Part shown: in pieces, positions 54,685-63,109 of the stretch
Layout: each line of letters begins with the position of its first letter
Position numbering within the stretch: the stretch's first letter is position 1
From: JAAYCI01 sp964369525
GTDB taxonomy: Bacteria > Bacillota > Clostridia > Oscillospirales > Ruminococcaceae
Direction: 5' to 3'
NCBI GenBank assembly: GCA_964369525.1
Contig: CAYJEW010000001.1
Location: 17,764 to 81,763 of the forward strand
DNA: 64,000 nucleotides
The notes under the pieces: generated by a model
Databases searched by the model: none
Seen by the model: the letters and a program-made list of their open reading frames with translations, nothing else
What the model was told of the DNA's origin: nothing
Made by a program: the position numbers and the translations under genes

Positions 54685-55482
54685 ATGGTTGTAGATAAAA
54701 AATATCAGGTAATAAGCCTAGAGCGCACCGAGATAGAGCTGCCAAGCGAGGTTTTTGAGCTACAAAAAAAGCTTGAAAAAGAGCCTAAAAATGCAGAGCT
54801 GTGGATGGAACTGGGCATTGCATATTCCAAAGCAAAACTTATGCGTGAATCGGTAGAGGCGTTTTCTTGCGGTATTGCGGCCGACCCCTTCATGGGCATT
54901 CTATACCGCCACCGTGGCCCGCGCCTGTTTGTGCGCTATCTTTTCGCCGAGGGCATGGCCGACCTTGAAATTGCTTCCCGCATGATTCCCGACAACTGGG
55001 ATGTTTGGTACCATCTGGGCCTTGCACACTTCCTTATGGGCAACTTCACAGAGGCTTCAAGGGCGTACCAGCGCTGCCTTGATATGTCCACAAAAGAAGA
55101 CGAGCTTATTGCCGTGTGCGACTGGTACTACATGACAAAACTTCGCATGGGCGACCCTGCCGGCGCTGCTGCCGTGCTGGAGCACATTAAAGAAGACTTT
55201 GACCCGGGCGAAAACGTGGCATACTTCCGCCGCCTGCTTATGTATAAAGGCGTTATCAAGCCGGAAGAGGTGCTACCGACAGACTTAAACTCCATCGACC
55301 CGCTAGACCTTATCACCATGGGCTTTGGCCTTTCCAACTACTACTTCTACAATGGCGATGTGGCAAAGTCTAACGAGGTTATCGAGCTTATCATTAAAGC
55401 GGGCGACGAGTCGAGCTATTACAACGCATTCGGCTATGTTGCCGCAGTTGTAGACAAGCACAACCGTGCAAAGGAGGCGTAA
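54685..55482 (+). CDS. TPR-repeat protein, tandem copy 2
   Basis: A 265-residue paralogue of copy 1 with the same repeat layout and the conserved IPDNWDVWYHLGLAHF and ITMGFGLSNYYFYNGD. ATG 54685 follows taggagg. The three copies diverge mostly in the N-terminal 30 residues, where this one has EKEPKNAELWMELG. It lies 2 bp before copy 3, so copies 2 and 3 are translationally linked. Confidence 0.85.
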   Translation: MVVDKKYQVISLERTEIELPSEVFELQKKLEKEPKNAELWMELGIAYSKAKLMRESVEAFSCGIAADPFMGILYRHRGPRLFVRYLFAEGMADLEIASRMIPDNWDVWYHLGLAHFLMGNFTEASRAYQRCLDMSTKEDELIAVCDWYYMTKLRMGDPAGAAAVLEHIKEDFDPGENVAYFRRLLMYKGVIKPEEVLPTDLNSIDPLDLITMGFGLSNYYFYNGDVAKSNEVIELIIKAGDESSYYNAFGYVAAVVDKHNRAKEA

Positions 55483-55484
55483 AC

Positions 55485-56285
55485 ATGGGTGCACAAGAAA
55501 GAGCATTTCAGGTACTTAGCCTAGAGCGTGCCAAAACAGAGCTTTCCGCCGAGGTAAAAGCTATAGACGCACAGCTGAAAAACGAGCCAAACAACGCACA
55601 GCTTTGGATGCAGCGCGGCCTAGAGCTTTCCAAACAGCGCCTTATGCGCGAGGCTGTAGAGGCGTTTTCAAACGCTTTGGCAATAGAGCCTTTCTCCGGC
55701 ATACTTTACCGCCACCGTGGCCATCGCCACCTTAGCTGCTGGCAGTTTGCGCAGTCGGTTGCCGACTTTGAGATGGCCGCACGCATGATACCCGAAAACT
55801 GGGACGTTTGGTACCACCTAGCGCTTGCCCACTACCTCTCGGGTAACTACGAAAAAGCCGCCAACGCCTATAGCGAATGCTACAAGCTTACCGCTAAAGA
55901 CGATTTAGAGCTGCTGTGTGCTGTTACCGACTGGAGCTGGCGCACGCTGCAACGCCTTGGCAAAAAAGAAGAGGCAAAACAGCTGGTGGCAAAACTTCCC
56001 GCAGACTTTGATGTGGAGATAGAGCCAAGCGGCTACTCTCGCGCATGCGCAATGTATCAGGGCCGCATTAAGCCCGAAGATCTTATGGATGGCCGCATGA
56101 ACGGCGATGGACCTCAAGGCGTAACCATGGGCTACGCACTGGCCAACTACTACTACATCAACGGCGATATGCAAAAATCGAACGACGTTATTAACCAGGT
56201 ACTAACGGTTGGCGACGATGCTTGGTGGAGTGGCTTTGGCTACCTTGCCAGCATGGTAGACAAGTACAACCGCGAAAATAACTAA
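55485..56285 (+). CDS. TPR-repeat protein, tandem copy 3
   Basis: A 266-residue paralogue, the most divergent of the three. It keeps IPENWDVWYHLALAHY and GYALANYYYINGD, but the middle region after residue 145 differs (DWSWRTLQRLGKKEEAKQ). ATG 55485 lies 2 bp after the stop of copy 2, with aaaggagg upstream. It uses ATA codons, unlike copy 1. The first Rid gene begins 16 bp downstream. Confidence 0.83.
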   Translation: MGAQERAFQVLSLERAKTELSAEVKAIDAQLKNEPNNAQLWMQRGLELSKQRLMREAVEAFSNALAIEPFSGILYRHRGHRHLSCWQFAQSVADFEMAARMIPENWDVWYHLALAHYLSGNYEKAANAYSECYKLTAKDDLELLCAVTDWSWRTLQRLGKKEEAKQLVAKLPADFDVEIEPSGYSRACAMYQGRIKPEDLMDGRMNGDGPQGVTMGYALANYYYINGDMQKSNDVINQVLTVGDDAWWSGFGYLASMVDKYNRENN

Positions 56286-56301
56286 TCAGGAGGAAACACA
56301 C

Positions 56302-56667
56302 ATGTCTATTGAACGTTACGATGTGAACAAAGGTAGCAGCCGCCTTGTGGTGCACAATGGCGTGGCATACTTTACCGGCCATGCAGCCCCAACCCCGGCA
56401 ACACTGCGCGAGCAAACAGCCGCTCTTTGCCGCCGCTACGACGAGCTTTTTGCTCAGTTTGGTCTTAAAAAAGAGAACATCATCATGATGAACACCTACC
56501 TAAAATACATAAACGAGATTGACGAGTTTAAAGAAGAATGGGGCAAATGGATAGGCTCTGAGCACGGCCCGGCAGGCGTTGTGGTAGAGGCACCCCCGGT
56601 ACAAAACTCGCCAATGGGCGACAATATCCGCATAGAGCTGGCGCTTATTGTAGCGGTAGACGAATAA
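56302..56667 (+). CDS. Rid (YjgF/YER057c/UK114) family protein, tandem copy 1
   Basis: A 121-residue protein of the chorismate-mutase-like trimer fold of the Rid family. GVAYFTGHAAP and REQTAALCRRYDELFAQFGLKKENI are the N-terminal strand and helix. The RidA catalytic arginine would lie in PARxxVE, but the sequence is PAGVVVEAPP, so 2-aminoacrylate deaminase activity is doubtful; it belongs to a Rid subgroup other than RidA. RBS aggagga. Three Rid genes in a row follow the three TPR genes. Confidence 0.88.
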   Translation: MSIERYDVNKGSSRLVVHNGVAYFTGHAAPTPATLREQTAALCRRYDELFAQFGLKKENIIMMNTYLKYINEIDEFKEEWGKWIGSEHGPAGVVVEAPPVQNSPMGDNIRIELALIVAVDE

Positions 56668-56686
56668 AGGCGTAAAGGAGAAAAAA

Positions 56687-57049
56687 ATGGCAATCGAAAA
56701 ATTTGATGTTGGCCCGGGCGGTAGCCGCCTTGTTATCCATAACAACGTAGCGTACTTTACAGGGCACGTTAGCCCATTCACAAACACCCTGCGCGAGCAA
56801 ACCATGGGCCTGTGCAAACGTTACGACGAGCTTTTTGCTCAGTTTGGCCTTAAAAAAGAAAACATCCTTATGGCCAATATCTACCTGCAAAACATTAACG
56901 ATCTTGTGCAGTTCGACGAGGTGTTTCACGAGTGGGTAGGCGCCGAACACCCACCCGCAGGCGTGGCTGTGCAGGCACCGCCCGAGTTTAAAACCGAAGA
57001 CGGTAAAGACATTTTAGTAGAGCTTGCGCTTATTGTGGCTCGCGACTAA
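56687..57049 (+). CDS. Rid family protein, tandem copy 2
   Basis: A 120-residue paralogue of copy 1; YDELFAQFGLKKENI is shared word for word. The position of the RidA catalytic Arg is again Gly (PAGVAVQAPP). ATG 56687 follows aaaggag. It lies 19 bp after copy 1. Rid proteins form trimers, and three paralogues could form mixed trimers. Confidence 0.87.
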   Translation: MAIEKFDVGPGGSRLVIHNNVAYFTGHVSPFTNTLREQTMGLCKRYDELFAQFGLKKENILMANIYLQNINDLVQFDEVFHEWVGAEHPPAGVAVQAPPEFKTEDGKDILVELALIVARD

Positions 57050-57070
57050 TAAACAGAAAGGATGTTTGCA

Positions 57071-57421
57071 ATGGATATTAAACGCTTTGATAAACAAAAA
57101 GGCGTAAGCCGTATGGTAATTCACAACAACGTAGCTTACTTTACCGGCCACAGCGCCCGCCCCGAGTTTAAAACAATGCAAGAACAAACCCGTGCAGTTT
57201 GTGCGCGTTACGACGAGCTTTTTGCTGAGTATGGCCTTAAAAAAGAGAACATTCTAATGATAAACGGCTACTTTAAAGACATTAACATGATAGCCGATTT
57301 TCAATCAGAGTTTAAAGTATGGCTAAACGGCGAGGCCGCACCCGCAGGCGTAACCGTTCAGGCGCCACCCGAAGGTGAAAACAACCTTCTGGAGCTTGCG
57401 CTTATTGTAGCGGTAGACTAG
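57071..57421 (+). CDS. Rid family protein, tandem copy 3
   Basis: A 116-residue paralogue beginning at ATG 57071 with agaaagga 8 bp upstream; the upstream in-frame ATG at 57062 overlaps the ribosome site. It shares NVAYFTGHS and YDELFAEYGLKKENI, and again has PAGVTVQAPP instead of a catalytic Arg. It is the last gene of the importer operon, followed by a strong terminator about 100 bp downstream. Confidence 0.86.
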   Translation: MDIKRFDKQKGVSRMVIHNNVAYFTGHSARPEFKTMQEQTRAVCARYDELFAEYGLKKENILMINGYFKDINMIADFQSEFKVWLNGEAAPAGVTVQAPPEGENNLLELALIVAVD

Positions 57422-57517
57422 TTATATGCCGGCCGCATAAAATTTAAAGGCCTAAAGCATGCACTACACTAATTTAGGCAGTACTGGTATTATATTGCTA
57501 CGGCAGTAAAACAACGC

Positions 57518-57549
57518 GAAAAACCCGTGCCGGGAGGCACGGGTTTTTC
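57518..57549 (+). terminator. Terminator of the importer-TPR-Rid operon
   Basis: GAAAAACCCGTGCC (57518-57531) and GGCACGGGTTTTTC (57536-57549) form a perfect 14-bp stem with a GGGA loop; the stem itself ends in five T. Confidence 0.92.
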
Positions 57550-57582
57550 AAAAGGGGTATCACATTGATGTGAGGAGGAATT

Positions 57583-57753
57583 ATGCGTGAAAGAGGAATG
57601 CGGCGTTCCCCGTTCACTGGTATTAGTATACCGTTTAATTTGATACAATGTATGTTTTTAATATTAACAAACTGTAACTATATCGAAATAATCAACAAAC
57701 AAAGGAAGGTTTTGCCATATGAGTACAGCAGAAAATATGCAGCTTGCCCCTGA
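57583..57753 (+). CDS. Possible short ORF upstream of the DUF6935-like gene
   Basis: A 56-codon frame starting at ATG 57583 just after a very strong site (gaggagga). The product is Arg-rich at the start and hydrophobic in the middle (FNLIQCMFLILTNC). It overlaps the next gene's start by 35 bp in another frame and contains an extended -10 (TGATACAAT, 57641-57649). It may be a leader peptide or spurious. Confidence 0.25.
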   Translation: MRERGMRRSPFTGISIPFNLIQCMFLILTNCNYIEIINKQRKVLPYEYSRKYAACP

Positions 57754-58258
57754 AGGCACGGTGCAAACAGTATCGTTTTCAGCCCTGCCCACAACACTGC
57801 AACAGCTCACGGCACTACCTCAGGCCACGCTAAAAAAACCGGCCGAGGTAGCGGCGCTGGTGGTGGCGGCGCTATGTGCCTACCCTGAAAATCCCGAGAG
57901 CTGTATAGAAATGCTAAATTTTCTAAAAGGCCCAAGTCCCATGTCTGCCTACGATAAACAATTTCTTGCCGATAGATTCTCCGGCAAGGCCTATATTGCG
58001 CGCTCTTACTTTGAGGGCGCCACCCCCGAAAACAACTATACACCAAAGCAGCCCTTCACGGTAGCGGTACACACAACAAAGTACAGCCAGCAGCTTATAA
58101 ACGAGGGCTACCTGCAGCTATTTCTGCGCTCGGGCGGCGCCGATAGCATGCGCGGCATAAAATTACGCCATAAGCCGTCTAGCGGGCAGTGGTTTTTGTG
58201 GGAAAACCTGCTAATGCCATCCATTCGCAAACCCGTAGCTGAAGACGAGTGGGCGTAG
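57719..58258 (+). CDS. DUF6935-like protein
   Basis: A 179-residue soluble protein resembling the DUF6935 group of Firmicutes: CAYPENPESCIEMLNFLKGP, then SYFEGATPENNYTP and SGQWFLWENLL at the end. The function is unknown. ATG 57719 follows aaaggaagg. It is a single-gene unit with the next promoter 100 bp after its stop. Confidence 0.7.
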   Translation: MSTAENMQLAPEGTVQTVSFSALPTTLQQLTALPQATLKKPAEVAALVVAALCAYPENPESCIEMLNFLKGPSPMSAYDKQFLADRFSGKAYIARSYFEGATPENNYTPKQPFTVAVHTTKYSQQLINEGYLQLFLRSGGADSMRGIKLRHKPSSGQWFLWENLLMPSIRKPVAEDEWA

Positions 58259-58355
58259 CCAAGGCATTGATTTAATTGAATGTACGCTGTTTACACGCTA
58301 TATAGCAAGAGATATTTTGTGGCTTTTGCTGTAGCGTTGTTAGCTTTGCGCACTG

Positions 58356-58384
58356 TCGACAAAAATAACAAAGTGTGGTAATAT
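58356..58384 (+). promoter_or_regulatory. Promoter of the MBL/HD-GYP/cyclase unit
   Basis: TCGACA (58356-58361), 17 bp, TAATAT (58379-58384). The same -35 variant occurs at 13772 before the other FecR gene. Confidence 0.55.
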
Positions 58385-58493
58385 AACAGTGTATATAGGG
58401 TTTGTACTCTGAGTAAGTGCGCCGCCCCGTAAATTGCGGTAGGCGCATAATGCGAATATTTAAAAATAACAATAATTTTATTAAGGACTAGTT

Positions 58494-59300
58494 ATGTCAC
58501 AAGCATTTTTACAGTTTTTAGGTACGCGTGGTTCCATGCTGATGGCAGGGCAGCAGTACCAAGAATTTGGCGGCAACACATCCTGCGTGTTTTTGTCGCT
58601 AGGTGGGCAAACCATAGTGCTGGACGCAGGTAGCGGCCTTATGCGCCTTACGCCGCAACTTTTGGGTAGCACCAACACCCTCAGCATGCTGCTAACCCAC
58701 ACCCATATAGACCACATAATAGGTCTGCCTTGCGCAAGCGTTATGCAAAACTCACAACTTAACATCAACATCTACGGCGCAACCCGCGGAGGTCTTACCA
58801 TCAAACAACAGCTGGGCTGTATGCTAAACCCGCCGCTATGGCCTGTGGGGGTAGAGAGCTTTGCTGCAAAGGTGGAGTTTTTTGATGTGCAAAAAGAGTT
58901 TTGGCTGGGCGATGTAAAAGTAACCACAGCAGGGGCAAACCACCCCGGCGGCTGCACAATGTTTAAGCTGCAATATAAAGACATAAGCGTTGTATATGCA
59001 ACCGACAACGAGATGGCAGAGCCGGTAAAGCAAGAGCTGGTACGCTTTGCAAAAGGTTGCAATGTGCTTATATGCGATGGCCAGTACTCAAATGGTGAGT
59101 ACCAGGTTAAAAAAGGCTATGGCCACACAAGGCGCGAGCTGGCAACCCAGCTTGCGGTAGAGTGCGGGTGCAAGCACTTTTTTGTGTTTCACCACGACCC
59201 ACAAAGTACCGACGAAGTATTACGAGCCGCAGAGCTTGAGATATCCGCCCTTATACCCAATGGCCACATTGCAAAAGAAGAAATGAGAATTGAGCTATGA
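58494..59300 (+). CDS. Metallo-beta-lactamase-fold hydrolase
   Basis: A 268-residue cytoplasmic protein. HTHIDHIIG is the HxHxDH zinc motif; further ligands are in NHPGG, TDNEM and FHHDP. The layout resembles phosphodiesterase-type MBL proteins of the RNase Z/cyclic-nucleotide phosphodiesterase-like group rather than beta-lactamases. Its neighbours are an HD-GYP protein, whose ATG overlaps its stop by 4 bp, and a nucleotide cyclase. A role in cyclic nucleotide breakdown is therefore plausible but unproven. ATG 58494 follows aaggac. Confidence 0.85.
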   Translation: MSQAFLQFLGTRGSMLMAGQQYQEFGGNTSCVFLSLGGQTIVLDAGSGLMRLTPQLLGSTNTLSMLLTHTHIDHIIGLPCASVMQNSQLNINIYGATRGGLTIKQQLGCMLNPPLWPVGVESFAAKVEFFDVQKEFWLGDVKVTTAGANHPGGCTMFKLQYKDISVVYATDNEMAEPVKQELVRFAKGCNVLICDGQYSNGEYQVKKGYGHTRRELATQLAVECGCKHFFVFHHDPQSTDEVLRAAELEISALIPNGHIAKEEMRIEL

Positions 59301-60778
59301 CACAAGAATTTGCCGAAAAGTTATTGGAGATAAGCCTTGCGCTTGCAGCCGAAAAAAACAGAGAGGCGCTGCTAGAGCGTATCTTAACCGCCGCAATGGA
59401 GATTACCAACTGCGACGGCGGCACACTTTACATTAAAAACGAAGAAGAGCTTGTTTTTAAGGTGATGATAACCAAGTCGCAAAATGTGCTGCAGGGTGGG
59501 CGCCATGGCGAGATAAGGCTACCGCCTGTGCCGCTGGAGCGTAGCAACGCCTGCGCCTACTCGGTGCTGGAAAGTAAGCTTATCAACATACCCAATGTTA
59601 GCCAAAGCGATCTTTTTGATTTTGCAGGCCCTAATAGGTACGACTCTATGACAGGCTATAAAACAGTGTCTATGATGGTTGTGCCTATGGAAAATAACAT
59701 GGGCGAGATTATAGGCGTGTTACAGCTTATAAACGCACAGGATACTCAAGGGCAGGTAACTGCATTTAAAAGCGGTGCCATAGTAATTGTGCAGGCGCTG
59801 GCCTCTTTGGCGGCCATATGCTTAACCAACATGAACTACATTATGCAGGTGGAAGAGCTAATGGAGTCGGTTGTACGCACAATTTCGGCCGCAATCCACC
59901 TGCGCTCGCCCTACAACGTTACCCACACAAACAACATGGTAATGTATGCCCAAAACTTTATTAACTGGCTAAATAACAACCCCGCCTCAGACTGGAACTT
60001 TTCCGAGCTAAACGAGCGGCTGTTTATCCTTAGCATCTGGCTACACGATATAGGCAAGCTTATCACCCCGCTAGAAATTATGAACAAGGCCACCCGTCTA
60101 GACACCCGCTACGATGAGGTGATGGCCAGGCTAGACTATATATCGCTATCGGAAGAGGTAATCGCGCTACGCAGTGGTAAAGACCCCACAGCCGCCATAC
60201 AAGAGGTGGAAGAGGTGCGCGAGTTTGTGCAGAAGGTAAACGTTATCCCTTACCTAGACGATGAAAATTACAATCTTGTGCAGCAGCTGTCAAACAAAGT
60301 TTACTCCAGCCGTGACGGCAAAAAGCATAAATGGTTTACCGAAGACGACATAACAGCGCTTTCGATACGCAAAGGTACGTTAACCGATGCAGAGCGTGCA
60401 ATTATGCAAGAGCATGTGGTTTTAACCGAAAAGATACTGCAAAAGATGAATTTCTGGGGCGAATACGCAAAGGTGGCGCAGTGGGCCTCTAAACATCATG
60501 AATTGATGGACGGCAGTGGCTACCCAAAACGCCTGGAAGACGAAGCGATAGACAAAGAGGCGCGCCTGCTTACCATCCTAGACGTTTTCGATGGCCTCAC
60601 AGCAACCGACAGGCCCTACAAAAAAGCCTTCCCGCTGGAAATATCGCTCAGCATAATGCAGGACATGGTAGACAAACACCAACTAGACAGCGGGGTGTTT
60701 GCTCTATTTGTGCAAAGTAAGGCATGGTTGCCAAGCGGCGGCGCTGCCCAGGTGGATATTCTAAAAGATTTGTTCTAG
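59297..60778 (+). CDS. GAF-HD-GYP domain protein
   Basis: A 493-residue protein with a GAF domain (about 15-180) and an HD-GYP domain (from about 205). HDIGK lies near residue 250, HHELMDGSGYP near 400 and DVFDGLTATDRPYK near 430, so the c-di-GMP phosphodiesterase residues are present. An 80-residue insertion separates HDIGK from the distal motifs. The ATG overlaps the MBL gene stop. GAF ligands can include cyclic nucleotides, so it might respond to the cyclase product encoded downstream. Confidence 0.92.
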   Translation: MTQEFAEKLLEISLALAAEKNREALLERILTAAMEITNCDGGTLYIKNEEELVFKVMITKSQNVLQGGRHGEIRLPPVPLERSNACAYSVLESKLINIPNVSQSDLFDFAGPNRYDSMTGYKTVSMMVVPMENNMGEIIGVLQLINAQDTQGQVTAFKSGAIVIVQALASLAAICLTNMNYIMQVEELMESVVRTISAAIHLRSPYNVTHTNNMVMYAQNFINWLNNNPASDWNFSELNERLFILSIWLHDIGKLITPLEIMNKATRLDTRYDEVMARLDYISLSEEVIALRSGKDPTAAIQEVEEVREFVQKVNVIPYLDDENYNLVQQLSNKVYSSRDGKKHKWFTEDDITALSIRKGTLTDAERAIMQEHVVLTEKILQKMNFWGEYAKVAQWASKHHELMDGSGYPKRLEDEAIDKEARLLTILDVFDGLTATDRPYKKAFPLEISLSIMQDMVDKHQLDSGVFALFVQSKAWLPSGGAAQVDILKDLF

Positions 60779-60866
60779 TAGCACGCCAGCGCCGGCAGTT
60801 GCCGCCGCTGGCGCGTTTAGTATATAGGCGGCTGTAAGGCCGCGGCAAAAGAAGGAAGTGCAAAAC

Positions 60867-62726
60867 TTGTCTAAAAAATTAAATAAGTTGCGTCGTATTG
60901 CCGTTTCTATTTTAGCAGCGCTTTTGGGTGCGGTGTTTATGGTGCTGCTGTACTATTCGCAGCTTGCGGCACCTATTGCAAATATTGTAAACGACGCATT
61001 GTACCAGCGGCCGCAGCCGCCCCACCCGGATATTATTATAGTAGGCATGGACGAGGCCGCACTAAACGAATACGGCCCCACGCCATGGCCACGAAGCATT
61101 GTGGCAGATGCTGTGACGCAGCTTAATTCAGACCCCGAAAACCGCCCTGCGGTTATTGGGCTGGATATTCTGTTTGTAGGCGAAAGCGAGCCCGAAAACC
61201 CTAGTGACCCAGCTTCGGTTGCGGCAGCGGCTGCAAACGACCAATATTTGGCCGATGCTGTTGGCCAATATGGCAATGTGGTGGTAGCAACCTCGGCAAC
61301 GTTTGGCTCGCAGCTGGTGGTGGAAGAAGACGGCAGCTTTTACACCGACGACTATGCCATACAAATATACGAAGAGCCCTACGAGGCGCTAAGGGAAAAC
61401 ACATCGCAAGGCCATGTTAATGCCATGATAGACGAAGACGGCATACTGCGCCATGCCATATGGCAGATAGAGCTACCAAACGGAGAGCTTGTGCCATCGT
61501 TTAACCAAGAGATATATCGCATGTATATGCAGTACCAAGGCCAGCCGGCCGATGTAGTGCCCCCAATGGATGCGCAGTATCGCTGGTATGTTTCATTTCA
61601 GTCGCAGCCGTTTGGCTTTGATGACGGATTCTCGATAACAAGCCTAATAAATGGCGAGCTAGACCCTGCCATTTTTGCAGATAAAATTGTGCTCATAGGC
61701 CCGTTTGCACAAGGCATGTTCGACGAATACACAACAGCCATCGATCACGCAGTTAAGATGTATGGCGTGGAATATCAGGCAAATGCGCTGGCGGCGCTAT
61801 TAAACAATGATTTGAAAACAGAGGTGCTCCCGCTACCGCAGTACATATTGTTGTTTGTGTTTATGCTTTTAAGCCTGTTTTGGTTTTACAATCGCAGGCT
61901 GCTACCTGCCACGCTTATGTGGCTGGGCACCTCGCTTGGGTGGGTGCTAATCTGCTATGCTATGTGGCAGCTGGGGTATGTGCTACAGGTGGCGTATCTG
62001 CCGTTTGGTGCTACGGTGGGATATATGTACTCCATAGCTTCAAACTACGCAAGTGCCGCGCTGGAAAAACGCCGCGTAGAGCGTGCGTTTAAGCGCTATG
62101 TGGCACCGCAGGTTGTATCAGAACTGCTCAACGGCGACCCTAAGGCGTTGCAGCTTGGCGGGCGCCTAGTAGATATAGCAGTGTTGTTTGTAGATATCCG
62201 CGGGTTTACCACCATGTCCGAAAAGCTACCTGCGCCCGTAGTTGTAGAGATTGTAAACCGATACTTAACGCTTACCAGCCGCTGTGTTTTTGATAACCAC
62301 GGCACGCTGGACAAATACGTGGGCGACTGCACCATGGCATTTTGGGGTGCGCCTATAGCGCAAAAAGATGTGGCATACAAAGCAGTAAAAGCTGCGCTGG
62401 ACATGATGCAAGGCGCCCAAGAGCTTGGCGAGCAGCTACAGCGAGATTACGGGCATTATGTAGAGTTTGGCATTGGTATAAACTACGGGCCGGCCGTTGT
62501 GGGCAACATAGGCTCCAATGCACGCATGGACTATACCGCCATAGGCGATACGGTAAACACCGCTGCGCGCCTTGAAAGCAACGCACCACCGGGCTGTATA
62601 TATATAAGCGCCGAGGTAGCCGCCGCGCTGGAGGGCAGAGCGCGCCTTACAGCGCTTGGCAATAGCATAAAGCTAAAAGGCAAAAGCGAAGCGTTTGAGA
62701 TATTCAAGGTGGAAGAGCTGCTTTAG
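60867..62726 (+). CDS. CHASE2-domain class III adenylate/guanylate cyclase
   Basis: A 619-residue membrane protein with one N-terminal helix, an extracellular CHASE2 sensor (about 35-295), three membrane helices (about 305-390) and a class III cyclase domain (about 430-610). The metal-binding Asp residues are in FVDIRGFTT and KYVGDCTMAFWG. DYTAIGDTVNTAARLES carries the base-specifying Asp and the transition-state Asn and Arg. Adenylate rather than guanylate cyclase is suggested by Lys and Asp at the usual positions. TTG 60867 fits aaggaag better than GTG 60858. In other bacteria CHASE2 cyclases sit beside FecR genes, as here. Confidence 0.92.
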   Translation: MSKKLNKLRRIAVSILAALLGAVFMVLLYYSQLAAPIANIVNDALYQRPQPPHPDIIIVGMDEAALNEYGPTPWPRSIVADAVTQLNSDPENRPAVIGLDILFVGESEPENPSDPASVAAAAANDQYLADAVGQYGNVVVATSATFGSQLVVEEDGSFYTDDYAIQIYEEPYEALRENTSQGHVNAMIDEDGILRHAIWQIELPNGELVPSFNQEIYRMYMQYQGQPADVVPPMDAQYRWYVSFQSQPFGFDDGFSITSLINGELDPAIFADKIVLIGPFAQGMFDEYTTAIDHAVKMYGVEYQANALAALLNNDLKTEVLPLPQYILLFVFMLLSLFWFYNRRLLPATLMWLGTSLGWVLICYAMWQLGYVLQVAYLPFGATVGYMYSIASNYASAALEKRRVERAFKRYVAPQVVSELLNGDPKALQLGGRLVDIAVLFVDIRGFTTMSEKLPAPVVVEIVNRYLTLTSRCVFDNHGTLDKYVGDCTMAFWGAPIAQKDVAYKAVKAALDMMQGAQELGEQLQRDYGHYVEFGIGINYGPAVVGNIGSNARMDYTAIGDTVNTAARLESNAPPGCIYISAEVAAALEGRARLTALGNSIKLKGKSEAFEIFKVEELL

Positions 62727-63109
62727 CACCCCGGCAGCCTGCGTACAGCACTAAAAGATATTAAGCAGTGCACTGAAAAATAAAAATTTATTTTTTGTAA
62801 AATAAATGCAATAAAACGGAAATGCAATGCATATACCTTAATAGTAAGGGCGGTGAAGGCAGCTTTTAAGCTGGATGCAATGAGTTTACGCCATTTTACC
62901 GGCGGGCAGTTGGCCTTTCACGAAAATCTAGCTGTTTTTATCGTTGATTTCACGAAAATTCAGCGTAATAGCCATATGAAGTTTGTGCAGTTCTATTTAC
63001 ATTTGAGCAAATAAGTGGCATAATTTAACATTAGGTTAGTATGCCTAGGAGGCAGTATGTTTTATTGCTGGCCAAGGCAAAGCTTATACTGCGAAAGGGA
63101 GTTTTTTGT
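62727..63109. other. Regulatory region upstream of the FecR gene
   Basis: 383 bp. Besides the direct repeats and upstream ORF listed separately, it holds AT-rich sequence with a possible -10 near 63020 (taatttaac). No terminator for the cyclase gene is evident. Confidence 0.5.
62916..62959 (+). repeat. Two 12-bp direct repeats upstream of the FecR gene
   Basis: TTTCACGAAAAT occurs at 62916-62927 and 62948-62959, start-to-start distance 32 bp (about three helical turns). The flanks CTAGC and TCAGC are also similar. A related TTCACGAAAA lies near 47916. Likely paired regulator sites. Confidence 0.6.

Noticed and set aside
58494..59300. Antibiotic-resistance beta-lactamase
   Set aside because: No signal peptide, and the layout fits the RNase Z/phosphodiesterase-like MBL branch.
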